From Craterostigma plantagineum (lineage: Eukaryota > Streptophyta > Magnoliopsida > Lamiales > Linderniaceae), in contig JAPQWV010000329.1 in the NCBI GenBank assembly GCA_027422505.1, positions 372,001-436,000 on the forward strand: a stretch of DNA of 64,000 bases, written 5' to 3'. This document shows positions 46,118-58,967 of this stretch, piece after piece. The notes under the pieces are model-generated. The model made no database searches, was not told the DNA's origin, and saw nothing but the letters and a program-made list of their open reading frames with translations. A program made the translations under genes and the position numbers. The first letter of the stretch is position 1; each line of letters starts with the position of its first letter.

Positions 46118-47472
46118 GCCCATGTCGCATAGGTATGAACTTTTTCTTTGAGTTGTCCATATTATATCGCTTCAGGACCTTCTCTAAGTAAAGGGCTTGG
46201 GAGATTCCTAACATACGTTTCGCTCGATCTCTATAAAGGCGAATACCCAAGATGTAGGTAGCTTCCCCCAAGTCTTTCATGAAGAATTCAGTCGAAAGCC
46301 ACGCTTTCACCATCGAGAGCATTCCAACATCATTTCCTATCAAAAGGATGTCGTCCACATACAATACGAGGAAAGATATTTTGCTCCCACTGATTTACTT
46401 GTAGACGCAAGGTTCGTCTTCTTTCTTCAAGAATCCGTGGCCCTTGACCACTTCATCAAACTGAAGATTCCAGCTTCTGGAGGCTTGTTTAAGTCCATAA
46501 ATGGACTTGTTCAATTTGCACACCTTATGAGCATCTCCTTACGACGTAAACCCTTGGACTGCTCCATATATATTTCCTCCTTGTGGTATCCATTTAGGAA
46601 CGCAGTTTTCACATTCGTCTGACATATCTCATAGTCATAGTGCCCAGTTATTGCAAGCAATGTTCGAATGGACTTCATCATAGCGATAGGTGAAAAGGTC
46701 TCCTCATAGTCAATGCCCTCTTTTTACTGTACTCTTTCGCCACAACCCTAGCTTTGTATGTGTCAACCAATCCGTCAGATCCAACCCTTCTCTTGTAGAT
46801 CCATTTACATGCAATGGGTCTAAAACCATCTGGGATGTCTACTAGAGTCCATACCTTGTTTTTGTGCACATAAACCATTTCGGCTTGCATAGCTATAAGT
46901 TATTTCTCCGAATCTCTATCCCTGATTGCCTGGTCATAGGTAGTGGGATCGTCTCCGATGTTTCCTTCGATCACAGCAACCTCGTGCTCGATATACCATC
47001 TCGTATCTCTCAGTCTGGCGAGATACTTTACCCGACCTGTGCAACTCAGGTTGCGTCTCGAACTGCTCTACGGTGTCATTTGACACTAGAGTCTGTGAAA
47101 GCGCTTCTATCGACTCTCCAAGAGTTACTTCGTGACCCGCTCCACCTTCTCGAACGAACTCTTCTTCAAGAAAGTGAGCCTGAAAGGCTACGACGATTCT
47201 CTGATCATCGTGGAAGTAAAATTGGTATCCCATGGAATTCTCCTTTCACAAATGCGAGGCAACCCCAAATTCTAATGTGATTCAAGCTCGGTTTTCGTCC
47301 TGTCCATATCTGATACGGAATACGATCGACAGTTTGTAGGACATCTATTCAGAATGTGTGCCGCTGTCAACAGGGCATGACCCCACAACGATATGGGCAG
47401 GTCTGTATAGCTCAGCATAGATCGAACCTTATCCAACAGAGTTCGATATATGCATTCGGACACACCGTTCAA
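46118..47472 (-). pseudogene. Copia RT and integrase C-terminal part (copy 2, truncated)
   Basis: Pieces: 46364-46118 (YVDD box and following RT, cut at the duplication junction and reading into spacer), 46890-46678 (RT N-terminal half, frameshifted), 47233-46934 (post-integrase linker) and 47472-47272 (integrase end with NGVSEC). RNase H, PPT and LTR are absent from this copy. Substitutions relative to copy 1 are few, for example M to T near 47053. Confidence 0.88.
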
Positions 47473-49203
47473 CTACGGTTTTCTGGGCGGTGTCATCTAT
47501 GAAATGATCCCGTTCACTTTCAAGAACTCATCAAACTCGAGGCTCATGTACTCGCCGCCTCGATCTGATCGAACAACGTTAATGCTCTTTTTAGTTTGAT
47601 TTTCTACCAAAGCTTTGTACACTTTGAACCATTCAAAAGTATCAGACTTGTGCTTCATGAGATACACCTTGCCGAAGTGAGAGTGATCATCAGTGAAGGT
47701 AATGAAATAATTGAAGTTACCGCGAGCCGCTACCCCGAATGGTCTACAAACATCCGTGTGTCAAACCGAGAAGTTCTGCAGCTCTTGTGAAATTCTCTGT
47801 GAAGGGCGACTTGGTCATCTTTCCAATGATACAAGATTCACAAGTCGGATAGGGATCAGACCCAAGCGGCTTTATAATGCCAATTTTCTCCAACTCGTTC
47901 TGTTCTCCAGCGTGACCGAGTCCAATATGCCACAGCAGTCTCGAGTTCGACTCCAATTTTCATTTGTTGGTGATTGTATTCACAGTTTTTGTTTTATCTT
48001 AGACACTTAGATAATATAATCCATTCAGTAAACTTGCACTTCCGACGCCATTATTTCCAAAATAAATATTGCATATATTATTACTAAAACGAAACTCGTA
48101 ATTGTTTTCGCTCAGAATGGGAATAGAAACAATATTCTTAAGCCTCTTGGGTAAAACTAAACAATCAGAAAGTAGTAAACTATGTCTAGTAGATACAATG
48201 TGAGTTCTTGATCCAATGTGGGTCGCCGGTACACTATGTCTGCTTCCTACGTTGATCATGATCTCTCGGTCCGTCAGCTTCCTACTTTGTCCAGACCCTT
48301 GTTCGAAACACATATCTGAGCACTAGCTCCTGAGTCTAAGATCCATGAAGCGGAATATACTGTCATAGAACAATTAGTTTATAAAAGGTAAAGTTTTTTA
48401 CCTGAGGCGGCTAGCTTTGGGTAATCGCGCTTCCAATGGCCAAGCTCATTGCAGTGAAGGCATTTGTCCGACGGCTTGGCGCCTTTGAACACGTTGTTCT
48501 TGGCCTTGCCTTTCGAAATTCGTCCATTAGGCTTAGTGGGCTTGTCTGACTTTTTCTTTGTACTCGACCCTCGAGTATTAGCATTCACGACAAGAATAAT
48601 TTCCTTTCCTTTCACATTCTTCATCTGAGTTTGCGTCGCCGACAACTGGTTCATCAACCAGTCAACGTCATCTCGGCGCTGTTCAGATTAAAGTTCACAA
48701 TGAACGAATTGAAGGAAGGTGGGAGCGAGTGAAGTATCGATTCGTTCTGGAGCTCATTATCCATGATAAATCCAGTGCCTCGAGTCTTTCGATCCAATCG
48801 ATCATCTTGAGCACATGCTCTCCGAAGTCACTATCCTCAGCCATTTCGCAATGAAACAGTTGCTCCGTAAGAGAATAGCGAGCACTCCTGAATGTTCGCT
48901 AAAAAGCTCCTTCACATGAAGCAAAATGGCGCCCACTTCCATTTCCCAGTGAGTGCGCTGCAACTCATTGCTTATGGAAAAGAAGTATATAGCCCTTGAC
49001 CTTTGGCTCGTCAATCTGCCACTTGGCATATGTAGCCCGGTCTTCATCACTCGCATCAGCCCCTGGGACTTGCGGTACGAGGGAATCGAGGACTTAAGTT
49101 AACGACTCCATACCTAGGACTATCCACAGGTTACGGAGCCAGTCCACGTAGTTTGGTCCCATCAAATAATTTCTCTCAAGAAGCGTAGTAATAATGTTCG
49201 TCA
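47473..49203 (-). pseudogene. Copia gag, protease and integrase N-terminal part (copy 2)
   Basis: Mirrors 36510-38239. Frames: 47956-47744 (LLWHIGLGHA, CESCIIGKM), 48313-47999 (protease to pre-integrase), 48657-48379 (basic region and knuckle, with the final Cys changed to Tyr: CLHCNELGHWKRDY), 49056-48802 (VKELFSEHSG region). The gag ATG is at 49203. The internal methionine MLL of copy 1 is TLL here. Confidence 0.85.
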
Positions 49204-51474
49204 TCGCAATAAATCAAAAGAAAGTTAAAGCTACAGAAAATAAAGATCTAATTAGGTTTATCTTATCATTCATCGAGCGCAGACAAGGACTTTTCATTTC
49301 ACTTGACTCCCACTATTTTTCTCGAAAACACTATCCTCCCGAGAAGTGTATCCAAAACCTCCTTGAAAGTTTCATAGTGTAGTTGATGTCCCCGACTCAA
49401 CTAGATTCTTTAACACAATATTTGGCTCATCTAATCTTATCGAAGTCGCATCAAATGTGAACTTATCCAATAAGAGTTTCAACTATCTTTGTCTCAGTCA
49501 TTGACCCTCACGGCTAACCTGCTTGGTGGGTAAAACTGCCTAAGTGTGACCTATCAACTTATGCTCAAATCGCACAGAATGTACCGCCCCTTGCTGCCAT
49601 ACGCTTCGTGGGGGGCGAACTGGTATGACGAGCAGCGTCCAAGACGCACTCGAGACGCTAACAGTGGGGCGGACGCCAACTTACTCGAACAAATTGCAGA
49701 ACTCCCCAACGCTAGACATCTCGAGCATAGAAGACATGAATCCAACTCCTTTACCCACTTAGTATTTTTCAGACGGGAGAATAAACCATCTAACATAAGA
49801 GCACATTGAACATGCATATCACTTCAAAAACCAACGCGCATGTAGGTAATAAATTAACCCTAGGAAAATAAACTACAAGACAACATAAGCGGGTTATTTC
49901 TAGTTTATCCCTATTACATGCGTATTCAAAAGAAACTTGGGTTGTCGCACGGGTCTTGAAGTCGTCAAACGTCCTTCGTCACTCGAACGACCTCAAAGTC
50001 ATCGAACGTCCACCATCTTGTCACCACCGGGGGTTGTCTACCATCAAATGGGCCCTCGTGTTCATATTAAGCGGATAAAGAATTACAACCAGGAATATTC
50101 GGTTGAATTAATTTGAGGAACCATCGAACCAAATATCGGCCCAAAAATAATTGGCCCGAAGAATATGTCAGCCCATCAGTCCTAAATTGAAAGTCCATTA
50201 AACCAGACCCATAAATGGCCCAAAGAAAAAATCAGCCTAAGCCCATCACTCTTGAAGCAGCCAATGACGAGATTCAAAGGAGAAATGATGGAATAGATAC
50301 ACACACATACGGACAAGAGATCCATAAGCACATACACGCACACAAAAGACGACAACCAGTTCACGGCTCAAGGAAGAAACTTAAAAAGCAATCCCACGCC
50401 GTTTTTGAGCCGTATAATGGAGATTTTTATGTCTTTATCTTTTATAAATTGTGATTTGTTGAGCCGAGGGGGAGACGATCATCGAGGGCCACATATATAC
50501 ATGCAAACACATCCCTCAAAGCTCATGTTTGAGGCCACCCGAAGCAATATTTGGCAGAGCGTTGAAACACGACAGCATAGGAACCGAGCTCGCTGCTCTT
50601 GGTGCTGCTCGGGGTAGCACTTTCATCACAGAGGAACGGGTGAAGTGAAGCAGTAACGGGCAAGGCAACTCTTCATGAATTGGAGTGAGCAAGGCAGTCG
50701 TGCTCTTTGACGAGCTGATTTCAGCGGTTGGGCTGCGAAGGGCGACTGGTGCAGCTGTTTGGGCTGAGAGCAAGAGTTGTTGGCAGTGGAAAAGAAGGGG
50801 GATCGACGTGAAGAGCAAAGCTTGGGGGAGACGAGGCTATATACACGTACGGTGGGAGGTGGTGGTCTGCACACACCTAAAGCAATCACCTCCCGCTTCA
50901 TGCACGTAACTCACCTCTCACAAAAAAGCCATGTTACTCGCAATGAAGCAATTCAAGGCATCTGTGCGTGAATTGCAGCGAGCAAGGCAGTGGTCTGCAT
51001 GAACTGGAGCGAGCGAGGCAGCCGTGTGTAGGAGGAGTAGCGAGAGGGCAGTCGTTCGTAGGAGAAGGAGCGAACCGGCAGTGCAAAGAAGTACAAGAAA
51101 AGATAAAAGCTGATCGTCCGCCACCTGCTTGACAAAAGTCCTCAACGAATGATCAACCACAAAGGCAAAATTCAGGCAAAAAATTATGAATTTCTCGTTG
51201 TTATTTATGCTTCTCGTCGTGTTGATTTTTCATATGAGTGGCTAAATCCCGTAGTATTTGAGGTTAGATGAACCCTAGCGTGATGTACATATATTGAACA
51301 TATTATTGATATGCTTTTTATTACGACTCGGTTACGAATTATGATATTGTTTTGATTACGTCCATGTGATTAAGATAAATTTGGGAAATCGAACGCTATG
51401 CTCGAGAGAGGGGCGACGATTAGACCACTCGTAAACGAGCGGAATATATCCATCACAGAGATAGGTTGAACTAC
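49204..51474. other. Noncoding DNA between copia and Sirevirus LTR (copy 2)
   Basis: Counterpart of 38240-40510 with small indels. No gene recognised. Confidence 0.6.
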
Positions 51475-51826
51475 TGTTAGGTCCTCAGATTAACAACTCT
51501 ACGATCCTAGGCTAGAATCCATAGTAATTCGATCGTTTAGATAATCAATTGAATTCGATCGAAAAACTCAAGTTAAGAACAAGAGAGAGAATTCAATTAG
51601 AGTGAGAAAGTTACTGTTGTTTCTCTCTCTAGAAATCGAATTGCAAGCCCTTCGGATCAATTCTCTAAACTTTCTCTTTTCAGCTCGATTCATTTACAAG
51701 TATTTATACCAAACAAGCTTGGTATAAATATCAAGCCAGTCCTTAATAAAAAGACTAATACAAATAAAGCCCCTAATTACAAGGACAACTAATGAAATCA
51801 AGCACAATTACAAATGATATTCTACA
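51475..51826 (-). mobile_element. Sirevirus-like 3' LTR (duplication copy 2)
   Basis: 352 bp, almost identical to 40511-40862, TATA box near 51699-51709. This copy is in continuity with the pol genes on the right. Confidence 0.72.
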
Positions 51827-54800
51827 ATCTCCCCCTTTGTGCTTGATTGCGTCTCCGCGCTGTTCGTCCTTGTCGGGCATAGTACGATCTGCGCAAGCCC
51901 AGCGCATGCTCGTAGTCCCTAAGGGTCTCCGTGAGCTTCAGGCGCTCCTCGATGTCATCCAGCAATTCCATCAGGAGAAGCTGTTCTCTCACAAACTGGT
52001 GGATCCTCAGCATCGTGTCTCTATTTATCTCTTCCAACCTCTGTTCGATATTTCTCCTGACGATCTTGAGGTTCCGTCGCAAAACTTGTGAATTTCTGTC
52101 TTCAGCATCAACCTATTCCTCTTGGCAATTGGGTTGTTGTAGGTGATGCCGATGACAAAGCTGATATGCACGTATTGCTTGGAAGCCTCTCGATCTCAGG
52201 TCCTTTGAAGAGTGGTTCGGTCATGTTGACCTTCTTCATATTGCTCTCAAGCGCTATTCGAAGGTCGTGAGCAGCGAAGTACTTGACTTGTCGCATCATG
52301 AACCGGTAGAGCCCTTCGAGGCGTTCTTTCTTGATGAAGCCCTGAGGACCTTTGTACTGCTCCTCGTATAGCTAACAGAGATGGTACACTTCATCGGCGG
52401 GGAGGTACGGTAGGTCGCTCTCGCTCAGTTCCTCTCGGGTCCTGTCCACTCGTTCGATGATGTAGTGAGGTGTTGGAAGTCCTCCTTTGGCACAATAGAC
52501 ACTGAGGAGTTGGCAAATTGGGGAGAGTTCCCTGAAGTGACTCTTCAGTCGATCCTTCGGGATCCCCAGCCTCACGTCCGGTCCTTGTTGGGTCAGCATC
52601 CACAGATATGTCATTCTCTTCTGCTGATCCCAGTGAGAGATCCCTTTCAGCTCGAACTCATCCGGCTTCTTAATTCGAACCGGTGACCTCCAAATGTTTT
52701 CCCTGACTTCTTCAAGGAAAGGTATCTCTATGTGAATGTTCTCCCACGGCGTGTCGATCCGAACGGTCCCTGGCATCTGTCTTGTAGGGGAGGCCGCTCG
52801 TTGTGTGATCAACTCCGGTAGCCTTGGGATTTCACTTTGGTAGTTTATACCTTCTTGAAGTTCATCGTCTTCTATGATCACGAGGTCCACGGATGCTTGT
52901 TGTAAGAAGTGGCGTACGTCCTGAAGCCATTGTCTCTGATGCTCCTCTGGCATGGAATGGGTCATCCATTGGCCTTCGAAAATGTACTTGTCTAATACTT
53001 CGTGTGGATTGACGCCATGTCCAGAGGGTCCCGGTTGGTCTGGAGCGACGGAGGGAGTAGCTTGGGTAGCTGCCAGAGCTATAAGCATTGCAGCACTTGC
53101 TTCTTCTTCCGGAAGCAAGGGGCTTGAGTAGATTGGCGGTGTGGGCGGAGGCGTCTGTAGGGTAAAGGTTGGTTGGTCGATATTTGGTAGAGTGGCGATG
53201 CGGTGCGTGGTGTGGGTGTTTTGTGTTTGGATTTGTGTTTGGGTTTCACCAGCTCCAGTGCTTTTCTGCGTAGCGCCCGAGCCTTGTCCTTGGCTGGATG
53301 TAGATGCGGCCTCTTCTCCCCCTCATGAGGGTCCTGATCGTCAGGATCGTCATGTCTGCGCCGTGAGTGGGAGCTTTGGCCTCGGCAGTTGTCAGTCGCT
53401 GGCTCAGGATGATCCACCAATCGCCTATAAAGGGATTCTTCTTGAGGCGACCGGATGGAAAGGCCTATCAGACGGGCGAGGAGAATGTCATGGAGCTTGG
53501 TGATGGGGATGGTGTATGGGTTGATGAGGATGGAGGAAGTGGCTAGAGGGTCGGTGGGTGTGGGTTGTGGAGGTGTTAGGTTGATTTGTGACGAAGGCCC
53601 TTCTGAGACAGGTGCTTTCCCGGTATCTTTTCGGGATGTCTCGATGGCATGTAACACTCTCTTCGGGATTGTGTCTTCCATAGTTCTCACAGCGGCAGAG
53701 AGAGCGGCATGGAACTGCTCGATCGTCACAAAGGGAGTGGACGCCTCCGTGGATGGACCAGGACGAATGATGTCGCCTGTTATCAACCCTTGAGTAGACA
53801 CCGACTCTTGGGGTTAGCTCACAGTCACTTGAGGTTGTGACTGTATGAGACTTCCACCAAATCCTCGAGTCGAATCCAGAGGATCCGCCTCTAAGGGTGT
53901 TATGGCAGGCTCGGGTTGCGCTTGCGAACCAGACACCACGTGAGTTGGTTGCGGCTCAAGATTGAGCGATGACGTGCCAGCAACACTTGTCGATGTGGTC
54001 AGCGTAGTATCTGGTACGGCAATGACGGCTGGGACGAGAGACTCCAGCTGAATGGTTAGTCTTCTGGGAGTCCTCCTTATCAGGCTTATTTCCTCATCAG
54101 ACTCCGTGTCAGACGGGGTGGCCGTGTAAGGAGTGAGGTCACGATTGACGTCCTCCAGTGCCTGATCCGTCACCAGTGGAAGAGAGCTTTGCCCCATTTC
54201 TGTCTCGGGGTGTGCTTCTTGTTGAAGAACCTCCTCAAAAGTTTCTTCGAGCACGCCAACATGTACGGGCACTTCCACTTGTAATTCGTGTGCAGGAGCC
54301 TCGAGCGCCATCTCGGTAGCCACGACGTCTATCAAAGTATCTTCTACGTCGGGCATTGGCTCTTCGACCAAAGGAGACTCCTGTTGAAGCTTCTGAGCGA
54401 CAACATCGATCATCGTGCCGTCAGGGCTTGGCTGGTGTTCCGGTTGGGGAGGGCTCACATGGTGATCTACCGGGGGCCCTATGATCATTTCCTCCGTTAA
54501 ATTGTGTTCCCGGCAGAATCTTTGATACTCAGCTCCCGCGGGGTCGGCGAGCCTGAGTAGATTGAGCGGAATCGGCATCGACGGTTGGTCCAGGTCCGTC
54601 AGCCGTGGATTGTGGAAAAACTTTAGCCTTGGCTGCTGATAGTTTCCACCAGGAGGCAGCTCGGGAATGTTCTCCGCATGTAACTCCATGAACTCCCTGA
54701 TGATCACGTTGAACCATCGAGCATATGGCACGTTCTTTGATCGCCGGTTCTTCTTCTGCCGAATCTGGTCCGCGAGGTCGTTCCAGATCAGCTGTGCTTA

Positions 54801-55354
54801 GTCATAATTTCTTGAGAAGGCGATGCCGTGGAAGATCCTCAAAATATTACTGTTGCGCTTATCGAATCCTGCGTGCTTGGGCGACAGATACTTATTCACT
54901 ATTCCGAATAGTGTCTTCCACGGGTGAGGGTTACCGCTGCTCTGGACCTGAGCTAATCTTGTAAGCGGCGGTTGGTATCCCATGTGCAAGAAGTCCTGAA
55001 TCATCTCTGCGTCATTCGGGAGCGGGTCGTAGTTGTCGTTGTGGGGCAAGTCGAGCATCATCCCGAACTGGCTCTTGCTCATAAGAATATGCCGCGTCCC
55101 GAGTTTTGTTGTGAAAGAGAATGCCCCATTTGCTACAACTCCTTGTATATATTCCCAGAATTGCTGGAGATAGACCATCGGCACTGATGCGGTGACCGTT
55201 ACCGCATGCCAGATGGGGTGGCCTCTGAGGATGGATACGATGATCTCGTCCGGGCACCGAAATGTGCTCAGATCGAGCTGAAAGTTCGTATCCAGAACCT
55301 TCAAGTACAGATTGTGATCATATATATATCGTTGTATCTTGGGTAGCGATCCAT
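51822..55354 (-). pseudogene. Sirevirus ORF3 accessory protein (copy 2, best preserved)
   Basis: About 3.5 kb (roughly 1,170 codons). One frame runs 55354-53323 with two in-frame stops only (TAA at 54798, TAA at 53814), shifts at a C/G run near 53320 and continues to 52372, where a stop interrupts a frame still open in copy 1. The N-terminal 330 residues (CPDEIIVSILRGHP, VYLQQFWEYI, NYDPLPNDAEMIQDFLHMGY, ILRIFHGIAFSRNYD, AQLIWNDLADQIR, VPYARWFNVIIREFM) resemble, as I remember them, an accessory protein (IQQFW and DYAELLWEEF words) in long copia polyproteins of Asteraceae. The middle is acidic and Pro/Thr-rich, the end a coiled coil with a basic tail. I see no signal peptide or membrane segment, so it is not an obvious envelope. 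Function unknown. There is no in-frame ATG at the start; splicing is likely. Confidence 0.78.
51827..51838 (-). promoter_or_regulatory. Polypurine tract (copy 2)
   Basis: Minus strand AAAGGGGGAGAT next to the LTR start TGTAGAATATC. Confidence 0.85.
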
Positions 55355-55364
55355 CTGAAATAAG
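55355..55364 (-). promoter_or_regulatory. Candidate 3' splice site before ORF3
   Basis: Minus strand CTTATTTCAG followed by ATGGATCG. The ORF3 frame opens here, has a stop just upstream (TAA near 55378) and lacks an in-frame ATG, so a spliced leader exon would be needed. The equivalent in copy 1 is 44393-44402. The donor was not identified. Confidence 0.45.
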
Positions 55365-58110
55365 ATATATAAAAGTTTATTAGTTCAATTTTATGTTCAG
55401 TCGAAATATGAATAAATTTCATCAAACTATAGTAATATTGCAAAGAATAGCATGTTCGATGAATATTGAATTGAAATCGTGTCAAATGCATAGTGTATGT
55501 TCAATTTTGAAAATTTGTAATGGCATGAATGTAATTTCGAATGAAATATATATCGCGTGAAAAATAGTTCGAAATTTCGCTAAGTGTTTAATCAAAAAAT
55601 ATGTCACTGTTCATGCCGAGAAATTTTTCGGTCGATAAAATTGATTTTCAATTTGATTTCCTATGCATTGATCTCAATTGAAATGTTTCCGTGTAATTTT
55701 TCGATCGAGAAATTTTATTCGCTAATATTCGCTACAGTATAAAAGACTTAGAGAAAAATTCTGTGTAAATTTACGATCGAGAAATTATTTCTCAGGTAAA
55801 TTTACTGTCGAGAAATTTTCTTCGATTGAATAAAATTTCTGGATTTGAAATTTGTCAAGCGGTAGATAGTTTTCGATTTGAAGTAAAATTTTTCGTTGTT
55901 GTACTTATTTATCGAGAAATTGGTCAACGACGAAACTAAGTTAATCGTCGAGAAATTTTTCGATCAATTTAATCTAAGCGGCGAATTTTACGATCGAAAA
56001 ATTAAGCATTGAAAAATTAATTTTCGCTGCTAAATTTTTGCGACCGAAATAAAATGAAAACGAAATTTTAATTTTGCAATAGTAAGTTTAACGCTCGATT
56101 TGAATTTGCATCTAAATTATCCATTCAGTGCATAAGTTTTTCGCTCGCAGAACATTATAATTGGATTTTTCGATGGTAAGTTTAACGGTCAAAATCTTTT
56201 ATTGTGATGATTAAATCAAAATTTTGTGATCGAAAACTAAATCGACACAAATAGTACGGAATTCAATTAAGATTATTTGCGATTGACAAAGTTCTTCGAC
56301 AGCTTCAAAACTTCAAAAACAGTTTCATCGAAACTCATTTTAACGTCACAGATGCAGATTTTTTCGAAGATTTAAACTATCTGTTTCATCAAAACATCAA
56401 ATCTATCTAAAAACAGGCATTTAACTCAGAAAATCCAAGAAACATGCCAGGATTTAGTGAAACATTATGCGTTAAACTATTTTTGAAGAACAGTCGAAAA
56501 ATCTTAACTAAACATGCGAAAAACTACAGAATGTAAATGCAAAACAAGTTATAACATTCACAATCGTTAACCGAATCGAATTTCTACCTTAATCAGACGA
56601 TTTGAAGTGAAAAAATCGAAAGATTTTGAAGGTTTTTGAATCGTCTGAGAAAGTTTTGCGAGAGAGTTTTTTTATTAGGTTTTGCGTGAGAAAAAGTTTT
56701 TCGACTGACAAAAGTTAAACTTTTATTATCTAGCATTCATTCGTTGTAGGGCTTGTGATTTGACATTTTGCGAATTAATGGATCAGGCCCATTACTATTT
56801 GCACACGAAAAATTCAATTTTTCGATCGCAAATTATCGCGGTTAATCAAAATCGATCCCAACACTGTTTACGATCGATAAACTTTAGATTGCGAATTAAT
56901 TCTAATATCCAGTTTCACGATAGAAAGTACTTCTAAAGAATTTCAGATTGACCCCTATTTCAAAATAAAACCATTGTAAGGCTCCCCCTTAGTAATTGAA
57001 ATAAATGCAATTAGCTCACTGTATTTTCCGTGTAGTAACGTCTAGCTCCCCTGGCAGAAGTTTAAAAATCCGTACCACTTAAAGATAAACATTAGTAATA
57101 ATGGAGTTAAACAACAATTATTTTTGGCAATTTATCTTTGAAGTATTTGGTCTTGTGTCTAGCTCCTCTCTATGTAGTGTCGACGTCTCACTCCGTAATT
57201 TTGTTTGAAGTAATCTAATACACTTAGAGAAAAACGTCAAGAATATTTGAAGCTAATCCACGATTTTTATATTTGCTCCCCCTCAAATAATGCGCAAGAA
57301 TTTACTAATTATGCAAGCATATGAAATCAATTCAAGTCACGAGCATATAACACACAAATTTACTAAGTAAGCACGAACATGGTCTCCGAAAACATGTACT
57401 TAAAATATTGTGTGAGGGTAAGAGAAATGAAAGATTTATCCATTTAAACAATTCAGTGCCAATGCAATATCACATTGCATTTAGAATGTGCGACACACTA
57501 AAGAAATTCGCATTTATTCAATTCAATGTACATGAAACATAACATTTCATGTCAAAATGTGCGAATTTGATTATTTATTATTTATATAAATATATATTTT
57601 TTAATTTTATTTTTATTTTTATTTTTTTTATTATTACTATTATTATAGTATGGGGTCAGATTATTTTGCTTCGATCAATCGTCATTCTTAAAATTTTACG
57701 AGACATTTGAAAGACGAAAATGCCGTCAAGTCTTGTCGTCAAACTAAAGTCCTAAGTTCATAGACTGCTCCATTTCGACAACTCTCACTAGGTTCGCTCT
57801 TGCTCTCAATAATTTCTATCTTGGGTTTTTTATATTTTTTATCATTCAAGTCAACACAAGCAGTTTCAAGTCAATTTACCTGTGATCGAGGCGTATTTAA
57901 TCATTTCACCCAAGCGAGAGACCGTCGATTGGAATCAAAGGGGTGTAAATGTTTTAGTTTGGCTAGGACTTAGAAGGGAAGGAATTTAGAGGAAAGTGAG
58001 CTTATCTCTTCGTCATCTTCCATACCTTTCTATTTGGCGGCTTTCCCTCTTTTACTATCCCTTATGAAGCTATGCTCAAGCTGAAGCTCCGCTTCTCCAT
58101 GAGGCTATAG

Positions 58111-58370
58111 GAGATTATCGTAGGCGAAGTTCTTCTCGTTGGTTCTCGGGCCGATACCGTGCTCCTCTTCTCTTAATCCCTAGAGAGGTTTCAGAGATTA
58201 TCTTCTTGGAAAAGTTCACGGTTATGGAATTCGTACCCGAGGCTGCGCTCCTCTTCTCGTTTCTCGATATAGACCGGATTATCGTTGGAGAACTTCACCT
58301 CGTGGTGCTCCTCTTCCAGCCGTTCTGATGAGCGTACGAGATTATCGTTGGAGAAGTTCACAGCAGGAAC
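58111..58370. repeat. 62-83 bp tandem repeat, four units
   Basis: GATTATC followed by GAAGTTC or a variant occurs at 58113, 58196, 58278 and 58340, alternating with GCTCCTCTTCT blocks at about 58160, 58248 and 58303. Confidence 0.75.
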
Positions 58371-58941
58371 CATGCCACTTTCTACAAGGTAGTCGGAAGG
58401 CCGGTTCCTTTGGACTTTGCGCGTTGAGCAATGCCTTCTTTTGTCATCATCCTACTTTTCTTTTGTTATCTCCCCCTCCTTTTCTTGTTTGAACAACCAT
58501 TCGAAGAGTATAGAATTCGGTTGAAGGCTTGGAATGGGTTTCAAATGACGAAAAGGACGTCGGAGAAGGCTCAAAGTGGATGACTAAGGGCAAACGTGGG
58601 GGAATTTATATAAGGCCGAATGAGGAATATCCTAAACTCCCTTATCATTTTCCTAACCATCTAACGCAAGATGAGTATGACACCAAGAATCACAAGGTAA
58701 GACAAGTAATTTATGTGCGACTCACTCGAGAAGTAGATCCAAAGAAAGGAAAAAGGAACAAGGCTTGAATCCTCACGCATGTAGAGTGACTATGTGTCTA
58801 GCGGAACAATCAAATGACCTTTTAGACACAAGAATGCGACTTAGACTGACAAAATTTAAGCAATTAAATCGATCACATGTCGGGGTAAAATTCATGGTGA
58901 CTTTAGATCAAAGCATCCTAATGGATTTCGTCATACCCCAT

Positions 58942-58967
58942 TTATATATATATATATATATATATAT
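58942..58967. repeat. (TA)n microsatellite
   Basis: About 12 TA units in the Sirevirus spacer. Confidence 0.95.

Larger units (their letters stand above)
46118..57104. repeat. Tandem segmental duplication, copy 2
   Basis: Direct repeat of 35154-46117. Its right end at ATGG (57104) runs on into unique Sirevirus spacer, so copy 2 carries the connection to the pol gene, and copy 1 the connection to the copia 3' LTR. Confidence 0.95.

Noticed and set aside
58529..58768. 79-codon plus-strand frame as a possible small gene
   Set aside because: It is antisense to the Sirevirus, in the spacer, with no recognisable domain or conserved context.
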